Source of the DNA: Martensiomyces pterosporus
Lineage: Eukaryota; Kickxellomycota; Kickxellomycetes; Kickxellales; Kickxellaceae
Length of the DNA: 64,000 nucleotides
NCBI GenBank assembly: GCA_025201845.1
Contig: MU603931.1
Coordinates: forward strand, 124,001-188,000
Direction: 5' to 3'
A model generated the notes under the pieces. That model was not told where the DNA came from, searched no databases, and saw only the letters and a list, made by a program, of their open reading frames with translations. Position 1 is the first letter of the stretch. Every line of letters begins with the position of its first letter. Positions 1 through 11,755 of this stretch are shown here, in pieces. Made by a program: the position numbers and the translations under genes.

Positions 1-382
1 GTTGGGCTTCAGGGTTGCAACCACCCCCTCCCTCCCCTTTTTTGCTTGCCCTGGACGAGGTGCTTGTTGTTCTTTTCCTGCCTTTTCCTCGCCTGTTCTT
101 GCCATTCCTGCCTCATAGTCATTATGCCCACACACAAGCAGCGGCGGCTGCTGCTGCTTTCATTACACGTCTCGCGCTGCTTGTAGCATCCGAAGCCACA
201 AGCACCAGTGTTTTCGTTCCAAGCCAACAAATAAACGTGGAAGGCATTTGGCTTGTGCCGATTGTGTTTTTAGGCAGACACAATACAAAGCTGAGAACAA
301 CACTGCAGTTCTGAGAAATCGCTATTCTTGGGTGCTCAGCCGTGCCTGCTGCCTCGCACGCCCAGGTGCTCTGGCGCTACAC
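1..382. other. Window edge, no gene recognised
   Basis: Sequence between the left edge and the stop codon of the Rua1-like gene. Short overlapping open frames on both strands show no recognisable domain. It probably holds the 3' flank of the minus-strand gene that ends at 383. Confidence 0.4.
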
Positions 383-2347
383 CTAGCCCTGTTTCCATGT
401 CTTCTTCATGCACGCCTGCACATGCTTCCACCAGTATATTTCAGGAACGTTGATCTGCACTTTTCGCGAGCTGTCAATGTAGACCCACTTGTCGCAGATA
501 TGGCACAGCCCCTGGTCTCGCTGCCGGCCAGATGAGTCTTGCACAGTGCGCTTTGATTCCGGCTTTGGAAACGGCCTGCCTGTTAACGACGATATGCCAT
601 GGAAATAGTTGAGATGGTACCTATCAACACCCGTCGCTGTTTAGCGCGTATACGTGCATGCGTTGCATGTAGCAGTTAGACCACACTGGGGCGAGCTCCA
701 GCACAGCACCACCACATATGGCCAAAGCCATCTTAATTAGAAGCGCTGCAGCATTGCATTGTCCCGTGTGGCCTGGCATGGAGCGGGAATGGCGTGCGTT
801 CTGCTCTGCTTACCAGTATGCGCTACACTTCATGCGCCTCCAAACAAACTTCCCATCGTCGAAACACGCAGGACAAAGGCCCTCTTTCCCCTTTCCGATC
901 CCGCGAATCCAGCGAGGCGTATACATGTCATATGTGCCCCGAGTAGCATTTGGCTCGCACTTGGCTCGCTCGCTAGGGATTTCTGACCATCCGTCTTCGC
1001 TTGACTGATTGCCAAATGTGGTGCCGGTGCACTCCTCGCTACGGTTGCCACCGTCGACCAAGGAGGCTTGACCGCCAGGATCTGCGTCTTTGGTGTAGGC
1101 AGACACAATGTCTCCACAGCTGCATTCCTCACCGGCATCGCATCGATAATGCTCGTCTTCCTCTTCGTCCGTACCAGAGGCACGGCTGCCAAAAACAGAG
1201 TCGCTCTGGTCAGCCCAATCTACACCGCCCTCGGTATAATCCTTCGTGATGCACACGCCACCGATGCCATTCTTTGCCTCGCTCTCATTGTCTGGGAACC
1301 CGTCAAACCAATAGACATCTCCAGAGGCACAGCCTGCAGTGCTATTTGCACTCCACAGCCCGCCCTCCTCGCCACCTCCAGGCTGCATCTCGTTTGAGAG
1401 CGGGCTCAGCAAGGTTGCTGCCGGAGAAATTGAGTCGGCACTCGGCTCCCCAGCCAAGCCTACAGCGCTAAATCCAGCAACTATCAGCACCAAACAGATT
1501 GGTTTAGAATTTTGTTTGGACAGTGTATTTTTCCAGTGCAGATCGCTGCATTGGTAGTGATCGGAGAAACGGTCAATGTCTAGTGGATGAACACAGAAGA
1601 GGGAGCTTGGAAATCACGCACTTCTGCTAAAAATAGATCATATTAATGAAGCCCCGCTTATCATTAGAAGGCATAGCGCATCACATGCAGCGGCAACATC
1701 AAAACAACAATGGCAGCAATTTGAATTGGCAGCGTGGAGCGAGGTGGAGAGGTATGTAATGCAGAAATGTAAGGATGTGCTATTCTTCAGTGCGGCGAGA
1801 AATAAGAGTTTTTGGAATAGCTGCTCGATATATGGGCTTGTTTGTTGTTGCCTCCGTAAGGTTACATGCTCTGTGCGCCGCTCCCTGTTTTGTCCCCAGC
1901 CCATCTCCCAAGCAGCGAGCCCACATATCAACAACAAGCAAAAATAGGCTTTGGAAACAAGGTCTGCAGAAGAGAGCAAAGGTCGCTTCACCGCCGTCCT
2001 CAATGCCTCATTTGGAATGAGGGGATAGGCATGGAGCGATCTCAAAGTCGGGAAGTCTGCCAAAAAGGATCTGTCTGCATGGCAGACAAACATGGTCCAT
2101 GGAACGTGTGAGGCTGTGAATGGGCTGTGTGGGCATCGTCCTCCTGCGAACAGGCTCTTACAGGCGGGCGAGCCGTGGATCAGCCAGGCCAGCCTGCTAG
2201 CTGGGATATCTTATTTTCTTGCTTGTTTTTCTGTGGGCACTTACAGTAGCTGGAAAGCGAATCCCATGACTCCAAGTGGGCCTCGTATGTGGCGGACTGG
2301 TCACAGCTCAAGTAAATACCCAGGTCTGCCAGTAACTTTGACGACAT
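383..2347 (-). CDS. Rua1 C-terminal-domain zinc-binding protein, four exons
   Basis: The C-terminal half carries the conserved core of the 'transcription regulator Rua1 C-terminal' family. A CPxC pair is followed by MKCSAYWYHLNYFHGIS, then GLCHICDKWV and VPEIYWWKHVQAC, giving paired Cys/His motifs likely to bind zinc. Proposed exons (minus strand) are 2347-2245, 2200-2162, 1579-814 and 620-383. All junctions are GT-AG (GTAAGT, GTAAGA, GTAAGC donors) and phase-consistent, giving 381 residues. The intron at 813-621 is certain because it splits the YW|YH motif. The two 5' exons rest only on splice signals and phase, and intron 1 is just 44 bases. The middle region is acidic and Ser/Gly-rich. Rua1 is known as a regulator in smut fungi; the role here is unknown. 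An in-frame TTG at 1493 is not a plausible start. Confidence 0.68.
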
Positions 2348-4421
2348 TATTCAGCGAGGGTCTCCAGTTCCTACTACGGACCACCAGAGTAAACGCGTAT
2401 CCCCAAAAGTGCAGTCAATGGCATCATCACAGCGTTTGAAATGAGGATGCAAACCACACACCCAATGCCGGCAAGCGAGAACGAGTAGCTGTGCGTGCAA
2501 GCAGTGTTTGAGAGGAGCAGCTTTCCAATGCTGCAAAATTGACGTGCTTACTTTTTTTCTGCAGCCGTTTGATGAATGAGTGCTCGCCAGGTTGCAACGC
2601 AGGCTGGAACTGGCAAATGGCGAGTAAATGGCTGCAGCCGCTTGCCTTTCTTCCCCCTTAAACGCTGGTGCTTTGTTGAATAACAGTCTCTGAAGAGCAG
2701 TTCTACTTGGGCGGTGACGACAAGGGGGATCTACAGAGCACAGCAGATTTGCGTGCAAGGCAAGCAGCCGGCAGGTGCACGAAAGATGGAGCTGTTTGGC
2801 ATGAGCCCACTTTGTTTTGGCATGCAAATCCCCGCCCCCAAACTAGGCGCTAATACCTAAAGAGCTTGCGAAGGAGGAGCACCCAAAGGCAATATGACGT
2901 CATGCGGTGTAGCGGCAGACGGGAGGGCAATTTCTGTGCTTGTATGTGCGCCCAAGCGCGCATTTATTGTCCTGCATTGCCGCGTGAGGGGTACGCGTAT
3001 TGTTGATGCCGTTGAAATGCCAAAGGAATGATCTTCATGCCAGCAAACACTGTATGAAATAACCGTGTCTATGCGCGCTTCAGTGGATAATGCTTGCATT
3101 CCATATCCCGATGCAGGCGAATATTACTGCAATTCAGGCAATGTCATACAAATAGCAAAGTGCACACACCTTTTTTGCACAAAAGAAAGATGTGCTCACA
3201 GTTGATAGATCGTGATTCGCAGTTAAAGCAGTGGCAGGAAAGGAATCGGTTTTTGGTAGGAGCAAGAATGAGAGGTATAAAGATCGGCTGGAACACAAGA
3301 CAGTTATCAGCCTTGCTCCATTGCTTGCTGGATGAAGATCCGTCTCGGCAACCTGAACGCCAAAAATAAACTGACCTCCCCATCAGGAGCCTCAGCCGTA
3401 GTTGCACCCGATGCGAATATGGTTTGCAGCAGCATCCAAACACCGAATGCAAACGCAAGGCGTCCATGGCCGTGCTACTCTATGCATTTTTCTTCCCGGC
3501 AATTGAAGAAGCTAGATTAGTGGTGTGTGCGCGAGCTACTTTCACAAGCTACATGCCGGCGTGTTTGTTTGTGTTTGTATTTCGGATAGCTGACCTGATT
3601 CAAGTAAAAAGGGGCTGCTATGCTCATGCACATGGAAATAGGCTTCCATGGAGCTCAAGGCTCGGCGCTGCAGAAAGCTAGTGGACGGAAACAGCAGCGA
3701 TTGCAGACTCGCTCACACGCGATAGATACCGAGCAGCTGAGACCAGCAGCGATTTTCTTATACCTGGAAAGTCACCAAGTTTATTGAGCTGCGCTCGATT
3801 CTCTCAGATGCCCGGATTTCCGCGCATCGCAGAGCTCGGTAAACAGGCCCTTTCGGGAGAGTGCAGGAGGGTGTATGCCAAAAACAGCTCTCACTGCAGC
3901 AGCCAATGCAGAAATAGGCCGTGCAAACCACACCAACAGCAAGCATGCTTGACATAGCTCATCAGTGCGGTCTGCAGAGTGCCTGCTGCTCGGTGCTCCG
4001 TCTGCAAATGTCACAAGAGGCTCTTATCCAAGCTTCTATAACAAACACTGGATTCGACTCACTTGGACTGCAAACCAAGCGGCTTCATATGAAACAGCAT
4101 ACTGCTATTCAACCATTCAACGCTTGCTCTCTGTGTTTGTGCGCGCCATAGCAGCAAAACAAAATTCGCTCCCATCCAAAAATAAAAGACGACCATGACC
4201 GTCATTACCCATATGAGCTGCCATGCACAACAAAAGTTCACTTCAGAATCCGGCTGATCACCCCTCACGGAGGCATAGCCTCCATGTAACCCTTGCACAC
4301 CAATAGTCCACCCAAACACCAGTTTCCCCTTCTATCAAAACGCATCAGCGCCTGTACACTGCAGGGGAGCATCCGTATCTGTACCATCGAGGCACTCTTA
4401 AACGGTAGACGCACAAGGAAA
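2348..4421. other. Intergenic, about 2.1 kb, no gene recognised
   Basis: Divergent upstream region between the Rua1-like gene (-) and the oxygenase gene (+). Open frames on both strands are short and lack domain-like sequence. I found no tRNA-like T-loop or repeat array. A small spliced gene cannot be excluded. Confidence 0.4.
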
Positions 4422-5186
4422 ATGGGGCGAGCTAAAAAGCCGGGCGCCAAGGCTGTGCCAGTGCCAACAGCAGCCGCGGGCCTCAGCCAAAAACAGAAAG
4501 CAAAGGGCTCTGCTGAAAAGGCTGCTGCTGCCCCACACCCTGCTCGGCCTGGCAAACCAATTGTCTGGCCAAAGCTGAAGCAGAAGAAGGGGCTGCTCTT
4601 GTCGGAAGTTGTCACTGGGCACATATTCACCATACGCAATTTGCTCAGCAAGGCCGAGTGCGATGCATTCATCGATATCGCGAATAGCGTGTGCATCCCT
4701 ACGCCTGGAATCCCCAAGCGTGGGGAAGCGTTCAGAAACAACGCTCGCTCAAGTACGATTGATGAGGAGTGCGCACAGAGACTGTGGCAGGATACTGGGC
4801 TTTCCAGACTGCTTAGCGGTTGGCAGCACCCAGACGGCAAGTCTCCCGCAGGGCTGCTCGAGAACATCCGGCTCTATAGATATGGGCCTGGCGAGCGATT
4901 TGGAAAGCACTATGACGACTACTTCTTTGACAGCAAAGGCCGTAGATCCGAGTACACTTTGTTGGTGTACCTCAACTCCGTAGACGACAAGCGGTTCAAG
5001 ACTGGGGAGCGTGCGTCTGGTGGTGAGACTGTGTTCTACGCCCGGCGCATGGATCCAGTGAGCATCAGCCCAGAAACTGGACTGGCTCTGCTGCACAAAC
5101 ATGGCGCCGACTGCCTCCAGCACGAAGCCTTGGAGCTGCGCAACAGCTACAAGTACGTTTTGCGATCTGATCTGATATTTGAGTGA
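4422..5186 (+). CDS. Prolyl 4-hydroxylase-like 2OG-Fe(II) oxygenase
   Basis: A 254-residue, single-exon protein of the prolyl 4-hydroxylase alpha-like family, which uses 2-oxoglutarate, Fe(II) and O2 to hydroxylate a substrate. The iron ligands are visible: H163 and D165 in FGKHYDD and distal H234 in LQHEALEL. Lys244 in SYKYVLRSD is the likely 2-oxoglutarate ligand. The first 55 residues are basic and Ala/Lys-rich with no signal peptide, so a cytosolic or nuclear location is more likely than ER. The frame extends upstream to 4293, but MGRAKK at 4422 is chosen because the preceding 43 residues look non-conserved. The substrate cannot be told; small fungal P4H-like enzymes with this layout are mostly uncharacterised. 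Confidence 0.85.
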   Translation: MGRAKKPGAKAVPVPTAAAGLSQKQKAKGSAEKAAAAPHPARPGKPIVWPKLKQKKGLLLSEVVTGHIFTIRNLLSKAECDAFIDIANSVCIPTPGIPKRGEAFRNNARSSTIDEECAQRLWQDTGLSRLLSGWQHPDGKSPAGLLENIRLYRYGPGERFGKHYDDYFFDSKGRRSEYTLLVYLNSVDDKRFKTGERASGGETVFYARRMDPVSISPETGLALLHKHGADCLQHEALELRNSYKYVLRSDLIFE

Positions 5187-5555
5187 ATGCCAGCATGCGT
5201 GCTGTTGGCTATTGCAAGCAGCCATAGGGAGTTCGCTATAGCACAGCGCGCAAGACAGCAGCCTGGCTATCGCACAGGGCCAAAAGACGGGAGCGACGAT
5301 CTATAGAGTCAGCATATGCACGAGCCTCCTCACCCCTGATCCCAGAACAGTGGAAAGTGAAAAGCCACATGCTGGCATGTCGCCGAATCCCACAGCCTCG
5401 TCATCACCAGACAAGCAAAAACACAGTTCTTTTTCCTCTTATTTCAGCCGTATTTTCAAACCTAGCTCAATTCACATCGACTCTTGTCTGCTCCAAGCAC
5501 ATTCCTACTTTTATCGGTTGCACAGGTGTTTCTCTACTATAAACAAGCATTCTGA
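5187..5555. other. Short intergenic promoter region of the IKS1-like kinase
   Basis: About 370 bases between two plus-strand genes, presumably the 3' end of the oxygenase transcript and the promoter of the kinase gene. A T-rich, C-rich stretch sits at 5430-5540 before the kinase start. No other feature seen. Confidence 0.4.
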
Positions 5556-8497
5556 ATGCCTCCCAGACGCAATAATTCAAGTCATTCACTGCCGCAAAAT
5601 GAAAGTGACCAGCACGCCGCACCAAGCACACAGCTGATTCCATACTCTGAGTGGCGGGTTATTCAGTAAGTGCACGCAGTGGCTATTACACGCATGCACC
5701 TGCCGAGCAAAAGCAACCACGAGACACGTATTTAGCATGCATGGCACGAGTATTAACCAGACTACGCTTTTCTTGGAAATACCCCCGTAGATACCATCGG
5801 CCTTCAGGACAGGTCGTCCTGTATAACAAGGAAAATGACAAGGTTGAGGTAAAGCCAGTCATAGCCCAGGGGTTGGCGCTTCCGTATGTGCACGAGCCAC
5901 CGATCCGCGATCTGGCTATCGCAGGCAGGAAGCGCACTGGCTCGCTGGGTCTGCAGTACTCGATGGCCGTGTGTCCCACCTGCCAAAGACCCATGCCAAA
6001 TCACGTACAGAGCATGTGGGAGCCACATATAGATATGGATGCAGAAACAGACACAGGACCAGAAGCGAGCATCGATAGAGAGTATTTTAGACTGCTGGAG
6101 CGGTCGCTAAGGTAAGCCGCTTGCGAACCAGCCGCCCTCTCTCCTCATGCAGCACATATGGTAGCATACGGAGAAGCACTATGCTTGTCGCTGGATAACC
6201 TGCCGGGGCTTGGTCTTGTGGAATTCTTTTATGATGCCACACATAGGCTGCACAGGACAAGGCTCGCTTTGGCAGACGGAAGCGACAGTAGGTCAGACGC
6301 ATCCTTGCATGGCAGTGATTTTAGCGGCTACGACCAGGACCAATACGACACCCACTTGGATGCTTCACATATGCGCATGGATGATGACGAACCCCCCGAT
6401 TTTATGGATCATGCCGAAAGCAGCATGGACGTGGACCCGCTCGTTCCATCTGCAGACCAAGGCATGAGCAGCGCCAGTCTGAATGGCGCGGACAGTTCTT
6501 CCGGGCCCAGCGTGTCGGCTAGCTCGTTCAACCAGGGGTACTACGAGCGGTTTTTCTCTGAACAAAAGAAGCTTGGGAAAGGATTGCGTGGATCTGTGTT
6601 TTCCTGCCAGCATATTCTTGACGGTGTATATCTTGGCCATTACGCCGTGAAGAAAGTGCCTGTGGGGAACAACCGCAAATGGCTTCAGAGGATGCTGCGC
6701 GAGGTCAAGCTGCTAGAGAGCTTGCGGCACCCAAATGTGGTGGAGTACAAGCACTCGTGGCTGGAAATGCACCAAATAACAACCTTTGGCCCAAAGGTGC
6801 CATGCCTATTTATCCTCATGGAGTATGCCAACGGCGGGAATCTGCAAGAGTACATGGAACCCAAGCAGACCGGATACGGCACAGGCGACTCCACCGTGTC
6901 GCTGAAGCATCGGATCCTGAACATGCGCCGAAAGCAGCGCCTTAGCAGGGAAAAGACAGTCCCTGGAGGCCCAGCCTCAAAGCTGGCCGACGGCGACTTG
7001 TTGCCTGAGAACAAGAAGCGCACGCTGACAATAGAGCAGATATGGTCGTTCTTTTCGGATATTTGCAGCGGGCTTGCGCACTTGCACCAGCTACAGATTA
7101 TCCACCGCGACCTCAAGCACATGAATCTGCTTCTACAGTGGAAGGACCCGAACAACAAGGAGCGCAGCGGTGAGTTGCCACGGGTGATGCTCACCGATTT
7201 TGGCGAGTGCGAGGTGTTGTCGCAGCTCGAGAAGCGGAATCGCACGGGTGCAACTGGCACGCTGGAGTTCATGGCGCCAGAGCTCATTGAGGTGGATGCT
7301 GCTGGTCGGTACCTGGACAGCTACTCGACAAAGTCAGATATGTGGTCGCTTGGGATGGTCCTCTATTACCTTTGCTACTCGCGACTGCCCTATGCAAACA
7401 TTGATGATATTGATGCTCTACGCCACGATGTTCTGAGCCTCAAGCACATCGACTTTGCAAAGGTCCGCCGCCCCGAGGGTGCAGAGGAGATACCGCTGGA
7501 GCTGAGGACTATGATGCTGCTGCTGCTTAACCCAGAGGAAAGCAAGCGGCCAGATGTCGTGGACGTCATTCAGCGTGTAAACGAGCGCAAGAATTTCTGG
7601 CTCAGCCGCCGTCGCGACGCAGCAAGATTCGAGGTCCATGATTCGGACTTTGTGAGCAGCCACGGGGGCACTCCAGGACACTTGACGCCCCGTCGTAGAA
7701 GCGATGCCGATAGCAAATGGCGTGGGCGCTACGAATCGGAGCCCTTTGTCGATGCGGTGAACTCGCAAGCCAGCAACACGCCGCTGGCGGCTCCGGCACC
7801 ACCCGCGGCCACAACTGAGGGAGCAGCAAGGGCGCACTTTGCACAGTCGATAGCGCCGGTGTACGGCCCGAACTTCCAGCTGGTAAAGTCATCTAACCGC
7901 GACCTTTTGCTTATTCCGTCTGGAGCTAGCACACCGCAAAGCAAGGCATTTAGGCGGCATAGCACTGGGAGCCAGGCTGGATCAGTTGCCCAGCCACTCG
8001 CCAGTCTAGGGGCCAGCCATCAAAACAAGGAGCAAACTTCTAGCTCCAAAGATGCCGGTTCCAAGGACAGTAGCCGCATACGCGGCACAAGCAGCATGAG
8101 GAGGTGGTGGAAACAGATGGGCGGAGGCAGCAGAAGCATGGGCGGGATTTCCGGGCATCCGGATGCACCAGGATCTCGAGCAAAACGTACGTTGGCCGAC
8201 GATATGGATGTCAGTGATGACGGTGCAGTCAAGAGGTCTCGCCATACAGAAGAGGGAGGCGACACTGGGCTTGAGTTTTACACCAAAACCGCCATCATGC
8301 TGCTGAAAGCATACTGCCTCCAATGTCTCCTCAATAGTGATGGCGAGCAGCAGCCAGTGTCAGTGTCGCTGTTCCTCATGGGCCTGACGCTTGTTTTCTC
8401 GGCATTTGATCTACGCTGCAGCTCCTTACAGCTGTCTCTCGCCTTGCTGCTAGCCAACCTGTGCGTAGTGTGTTTGTTTCTTCAATTGACAAGCTGA
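5556..8497 (+). CDS. iks1: IKS1-family serine/threonine protein kinase, three exons
   Basis: Exons 5556-5665, 5791-6111 and 6256-8497 join in phase (GTAAGT/TAG and GTAAGC/CAG) to give 890 residues. The N-terminus has the IKS1-type LIPYSEWRVI start, a GQVVLYN segment and a CPTCQRPM zinc-like pair. The kinase domain runs from about residue 239 to 590. It has the glycine loop LGKGLRGSVF, the lysine in YAVKKVP, HRDLKHMN (catalytic Asp 429), DFGE and MAPEL, plus an insert before LTIEQIW. A Ser-rich tail with basic stretches is followed by hydrophobic segments (about 8360-8490) that could insert in a membrane. Yeast Iks1 is a poorly understood kinase. An AATAAA overlaps the stop. Exon joins are inferred from splice sites and family similarity. 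Confidence 0.85.
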
Positions 8498-8694
8498 ATA
8501 AAAGGCAGGTCTACGTGTTTGTAGCTCCAGCCGACGCCTGATGCGGAATGAAAAAGAAGGCAAAAAGTTTAAACAAAAGGGACAGCGGCAAGGGCAATGT
8601 GTGGACCGAGGGCTTGTTAGACGGGACGTGGCAAGGAGACAAGGAGCGGTCGCTTATCGCTCAAAGCACTGCCGCCACATAAGCAATAGCCAAG

Positions 8695-9807
8695 CTACTG
8701 CTTAGCCTGGCCGGGGCGGGGGATTGTGGATGAGCTACCTCCTTCAGGATTTTTGGTGATGTTGCTGCTGCTGCGAGACTGCCTCGAACCAGCAGCGCCA
8801 AGCCCATCTCCACCCTGCTCACGGTCAGCCACAAGCTTGGTGGCAGTGGCAGCTGCAGCGGCAGGATCGTGGTGAGCGCCCTGAGTGCCTCTGGTGTAAA
8901 AGTACAGTTTCATCAAGGCCAAGACGATATCCAACAGGATGACGATGAGGTACGTGATCGACGCAACATAATCGAACGTATGGTCAAACGCCAAGCTAAT
9001 GGTGCTGAACACGCCGCCCATGATATCGAGCATGAGGAAAAAGTTGCTCATCTCAACTGACTGCTCCTTCACACATACGTAGATCTCCGGGAAAAACCCA
9101 ACGGCAATGAAGATAGCCGGAAGAACGCCCAAAAATGTGACAAGGCCGTCCTGGTGATGGCTGATGGCGCGCTCATCTGCCTTCCAAATACCTATATGCA
9201 GGCCGACGTAGAAGACGCAGAGCAGGGCGCCGGATCCAGCCACCTTGGCCATGCTCCACTTGTAGCGGTACCAGTAGACCTGCAGGATGTTCAGGAGGGT
9301 GAACAGCGCAAAGATCTGGGGCTGGATGACTAGCCCAAAGTACAGCTTGTCTGCCACTGCGTATGCCCCGTACAGCATGTTGCCGGTGAACCAGAGGTAG
9401 AGCATGGCCACGGACAGGCCCTCTGTCGACTTGCGGGCATGGTTTTGCCAGGCTATAGTTGGACCAACGTAGTAAAAAGGAGTGAAGCGTGTTGCAGCAA
9501 GAGACGTGTATACATACCAACGCAATTGGGTATCGGTGTCGTCAGGCGAGAGAAGGAAAAGGAAAAAAGAAAGGAGAAAAGCAGAAGGCTATAGGAATGA
9601 GTTCTTCGAATAAAAGATACATAGAGCACCACCAGCATTTTCATGCGTGTGGCGCAAAGCATAAAACGTGTACACATGTGTGGCATAAAAGCGAGTGCAT
9701 CAGGTTCAAGCTTGCTCAGATACTTTGCCTTGTGGTGCGAGTTGGAAGCTCCAAAAGACGAGGCCGAGCCAGGCGCACGCTTCGTTGGCAGCTTTGTTGT
9801 AGCCCAT
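8695..9807 (-). CDS. PQ-loop repeat membrane protein, GC-AG intron
   Basis: Two exons, 9807-9729 and 9452-8695, give 278 residues. Exon 1 ends with ...WSFQLAPQ and exon 2 resumes with WQNHARKSTEGLS, together making a full PQ-loop motif. The join requires a GC donor (CAAG|GCAAAG) with a TATAG acceptor. No GT donor nearby restores both frame and motif. About seven hydrophobic segments follow, and the second repeat reads GFFPEIYVC, so Gln is replaced by Glu. The C-terminal 60 residues are polar and Ser/Ala-rich. PQ-loop proteins are membrane transporters, such as lysosomal or vacuolar amino-acid exporters, or cargo receptors; the substrate here is unknown. Confidence 0.82.
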
Positions 9808-10579
9808 GGCGTCTGTTACTACTGCTGGTTGTGGGGAGAAAGAGAGAAAGGGGTGCTGGGTTTCCGTCAGATCTCTGGTTCCTCCAAGATATGCGAGTAG
9901 AAAAATCCGTAGAAAAGAATAAACTGAATGGAAGGAAAAGATGGAGGAAGAGGCATGCCACAGACTCAAGCACCCTGGTGCGCCCTTTTAAACGCCTCTG
10001 CGCGCTAACGTGGCACAGCAACAGACTAGGTGGACAGAGCCTTCTCTCATCCTCGGCATTTCCCCAACCCAGGTGAGATTTGACCCGTCCAGCTTTTAAT
10101 CGCGAAATTCTTTTGCATGGTAATCTCCATCATCGCAAGCAGCCTTTGCTGCTTGCACGAACATTCCAAGGAGCCGGGCAATCTTGGCTAGACACCAAAA
10201 CTGCCTGCCGATTGGCCCATGCGCAGTGAATTTATTTTGAATCCCGAGGATTAGGCTCCTTGGATGATGTCTGTGCTTGTTCCGACAGCCTCCTGCATAC
10301 TGTGGTGGTGTGGTGTGGTGTGGTGTGGTGTGCTATGTGATGACCTGGTGTGAACAAGACGGATGTATCGCTGCTGACCCGTGCTAGACACCTGCTGCGC
10401 CCTTGCATATATATGACGGAATTCGCTGATGTTTCTTGGCAATGATATGGAGAACACATGGCGCCACATAATGTTGCTGTATTTCATATAATCGAGGGAT
10501 AGCTCAAACAAAAAGACAAAAGCTAATGGAAAGCATGTGCGAGTGTGTGTCGCCGCAAATTTGTGCTGCCTTTTGAGAC
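9808..10579. other. Intergenic with a TGTGG microsatellite
   Basis: Separates the start of the PQ-loop gene from the 3' end of the small gene at 10580. Apart from the pentanucleotide repeat near 10301 no gene-like sequence is recognised. Confidence 0.4.
10301..10332. repeat. TGTGG microsatellite
   Basis: About six head-to-tail 5-base units of TGTGG/GTGTG in a non-coding region. Units are nearly perfect, so the tract is probably length-variable. Confidence 0.85.
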
Positions 10580-10939
10580 CTAGCCGATGTTGCGCCTCAA
10601 GTATTCGTTGACTTGATCATGCGTCATGTTCTTGTGCCCGTCAGCTAGCTTGGCCCTCATCGCAGCCTCAATGTTGTTGATTGAAGCAGTGCCGAGGTCA
10701 GAGTCGTAGTCTAGCTCACTGTCGATGATCGACGCTAGCGCCTCGCTGTACTGTTGAGGCTGCAAGGTGTCGAGGAGTTCGCTAGGAGCCGATGCCGCTG
10801 GGTCACCAGCATAGCCCCGTGTGCTGACTGGAGGAGTGTAGAAACGCACCTTCACTGATCGACAAATACCCGTTCCGGCCACAGCAGGGCAAATGCGAGC
10901 AGCGTGGCGAGTGCATGGTCGGACGATGTGGACAAGCAT
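10580..10939 (-). CDS. Small protein, putative mitochondrial presequence
   Basis: A 119-residue frame starting MLVHIVRPCTRHAARIC. The first 45 residues are rich in Arg and small or hydrophobic residues with almost no acids, like a mitochondrial presequence. The C-terminal half is charged and helical, ending NEYLRRNIG. The frame could also begin 13 residues upstream at 10978; the inner Met is preferred because it starts the presequence-like stretch. I do not recognise a family. The coding-like composition of the C-terminal half and absence of a better frame on the other strand support it as real, but it could be one exon of a larger gene. Confidence 0.5.
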   Translation of the reverse strand: MLVHIVRPCTRHAARICPAVAGTGICRSVKVRFYTPPVSTRGYAGDPAASAPSELLDTLQPQQYSEALASIIDSELDYDSDLGTASINNIEAAMRAKLADGHKNMTHDQVNEYLRRNIG

Positions 10940-11755
10940 TTTTACAGATCCTGTATTGAAGCTTATATTTACAGACAAAGGGCGGCTTTGAGAGAGAAAG
11001 GTGGGAGAAAGGTAGCGGAGCTGTTAATGAGGAAGCCAGCGGCACACTGCTTCTTTTTATATAGCCATTTCTTTATGGCTGCGTGGGTCTTCGTGCTTGT
11101 CTGCATTGCACAGCATCTGCATAGCCAAGGATATGTGCTGGTGCTCACATCAGTCACGCGCACCATCAGTGAAATTGAATGCGCGTAAAGCAATTCGCTA
11201 GCGGCCGCCAACCCGTTGCTTTGGCGCAAATAAAGCGACGCCGCTACCGCCACACTGAAGCGGTACTGGGAAAGAGGAATGAGCCGATAGCATCCCATTG
11301 AAAATATTTGACGATATGGCGATACAGGCTCTGCTTCAATCATGTGGAGGAAGCAGGGGGCATCCATCCAATGAGCAGGCCCCACACATGATTCGCTCCC
11401 AATGCCGACGCAGGCCAATCGGGGCGAGCCAAGTAGCAGGGTGCGAACCCAATGTTTGCACTGACTCCATACTGCAAGAAAGGAGGGCTGTGGATGACTT
11501 GTGCTTTTCTCTCTGCCCCTCCCGTTCGCCCACTTTCGTTTCACTTTGTTTACCCATAGACCTTTGCAGCACTTTCGTATTTCCTCTCATCCTTTTGCGT
11601 GGCCGCGCCTTTTCTTCCGTAGAGCGCACATCTAGCCTTGACGAGCTCCACACAGCGCCGATAATATCCGAGGGACACGCTGCCACTGCCCATCGCAATC
11701 TTTACTACTCTGTATTCTGCTCAGCCCCTTCATCCGTTAACTTTTTCTTGAGACA
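10940..11755. other. Divergent intergenic region before the DnaJ gene
   Basis: Sits between the small minus-strand gene and the plus-strand TPR-DnaJ gene and so probably holds both promoters. The last 200 bases are strongly pyrimidine-rich. No separate gene recognised. Confidence 0.4.

Noticed and set aside
810..1493. A 227-residue secreted-looking protein starting at 1493 on the minus strand
   Set aside because: Its apparent start is TTG, and the frame is the third exon of the Rua1-like gene; the hydrophobic start is internal sequence.
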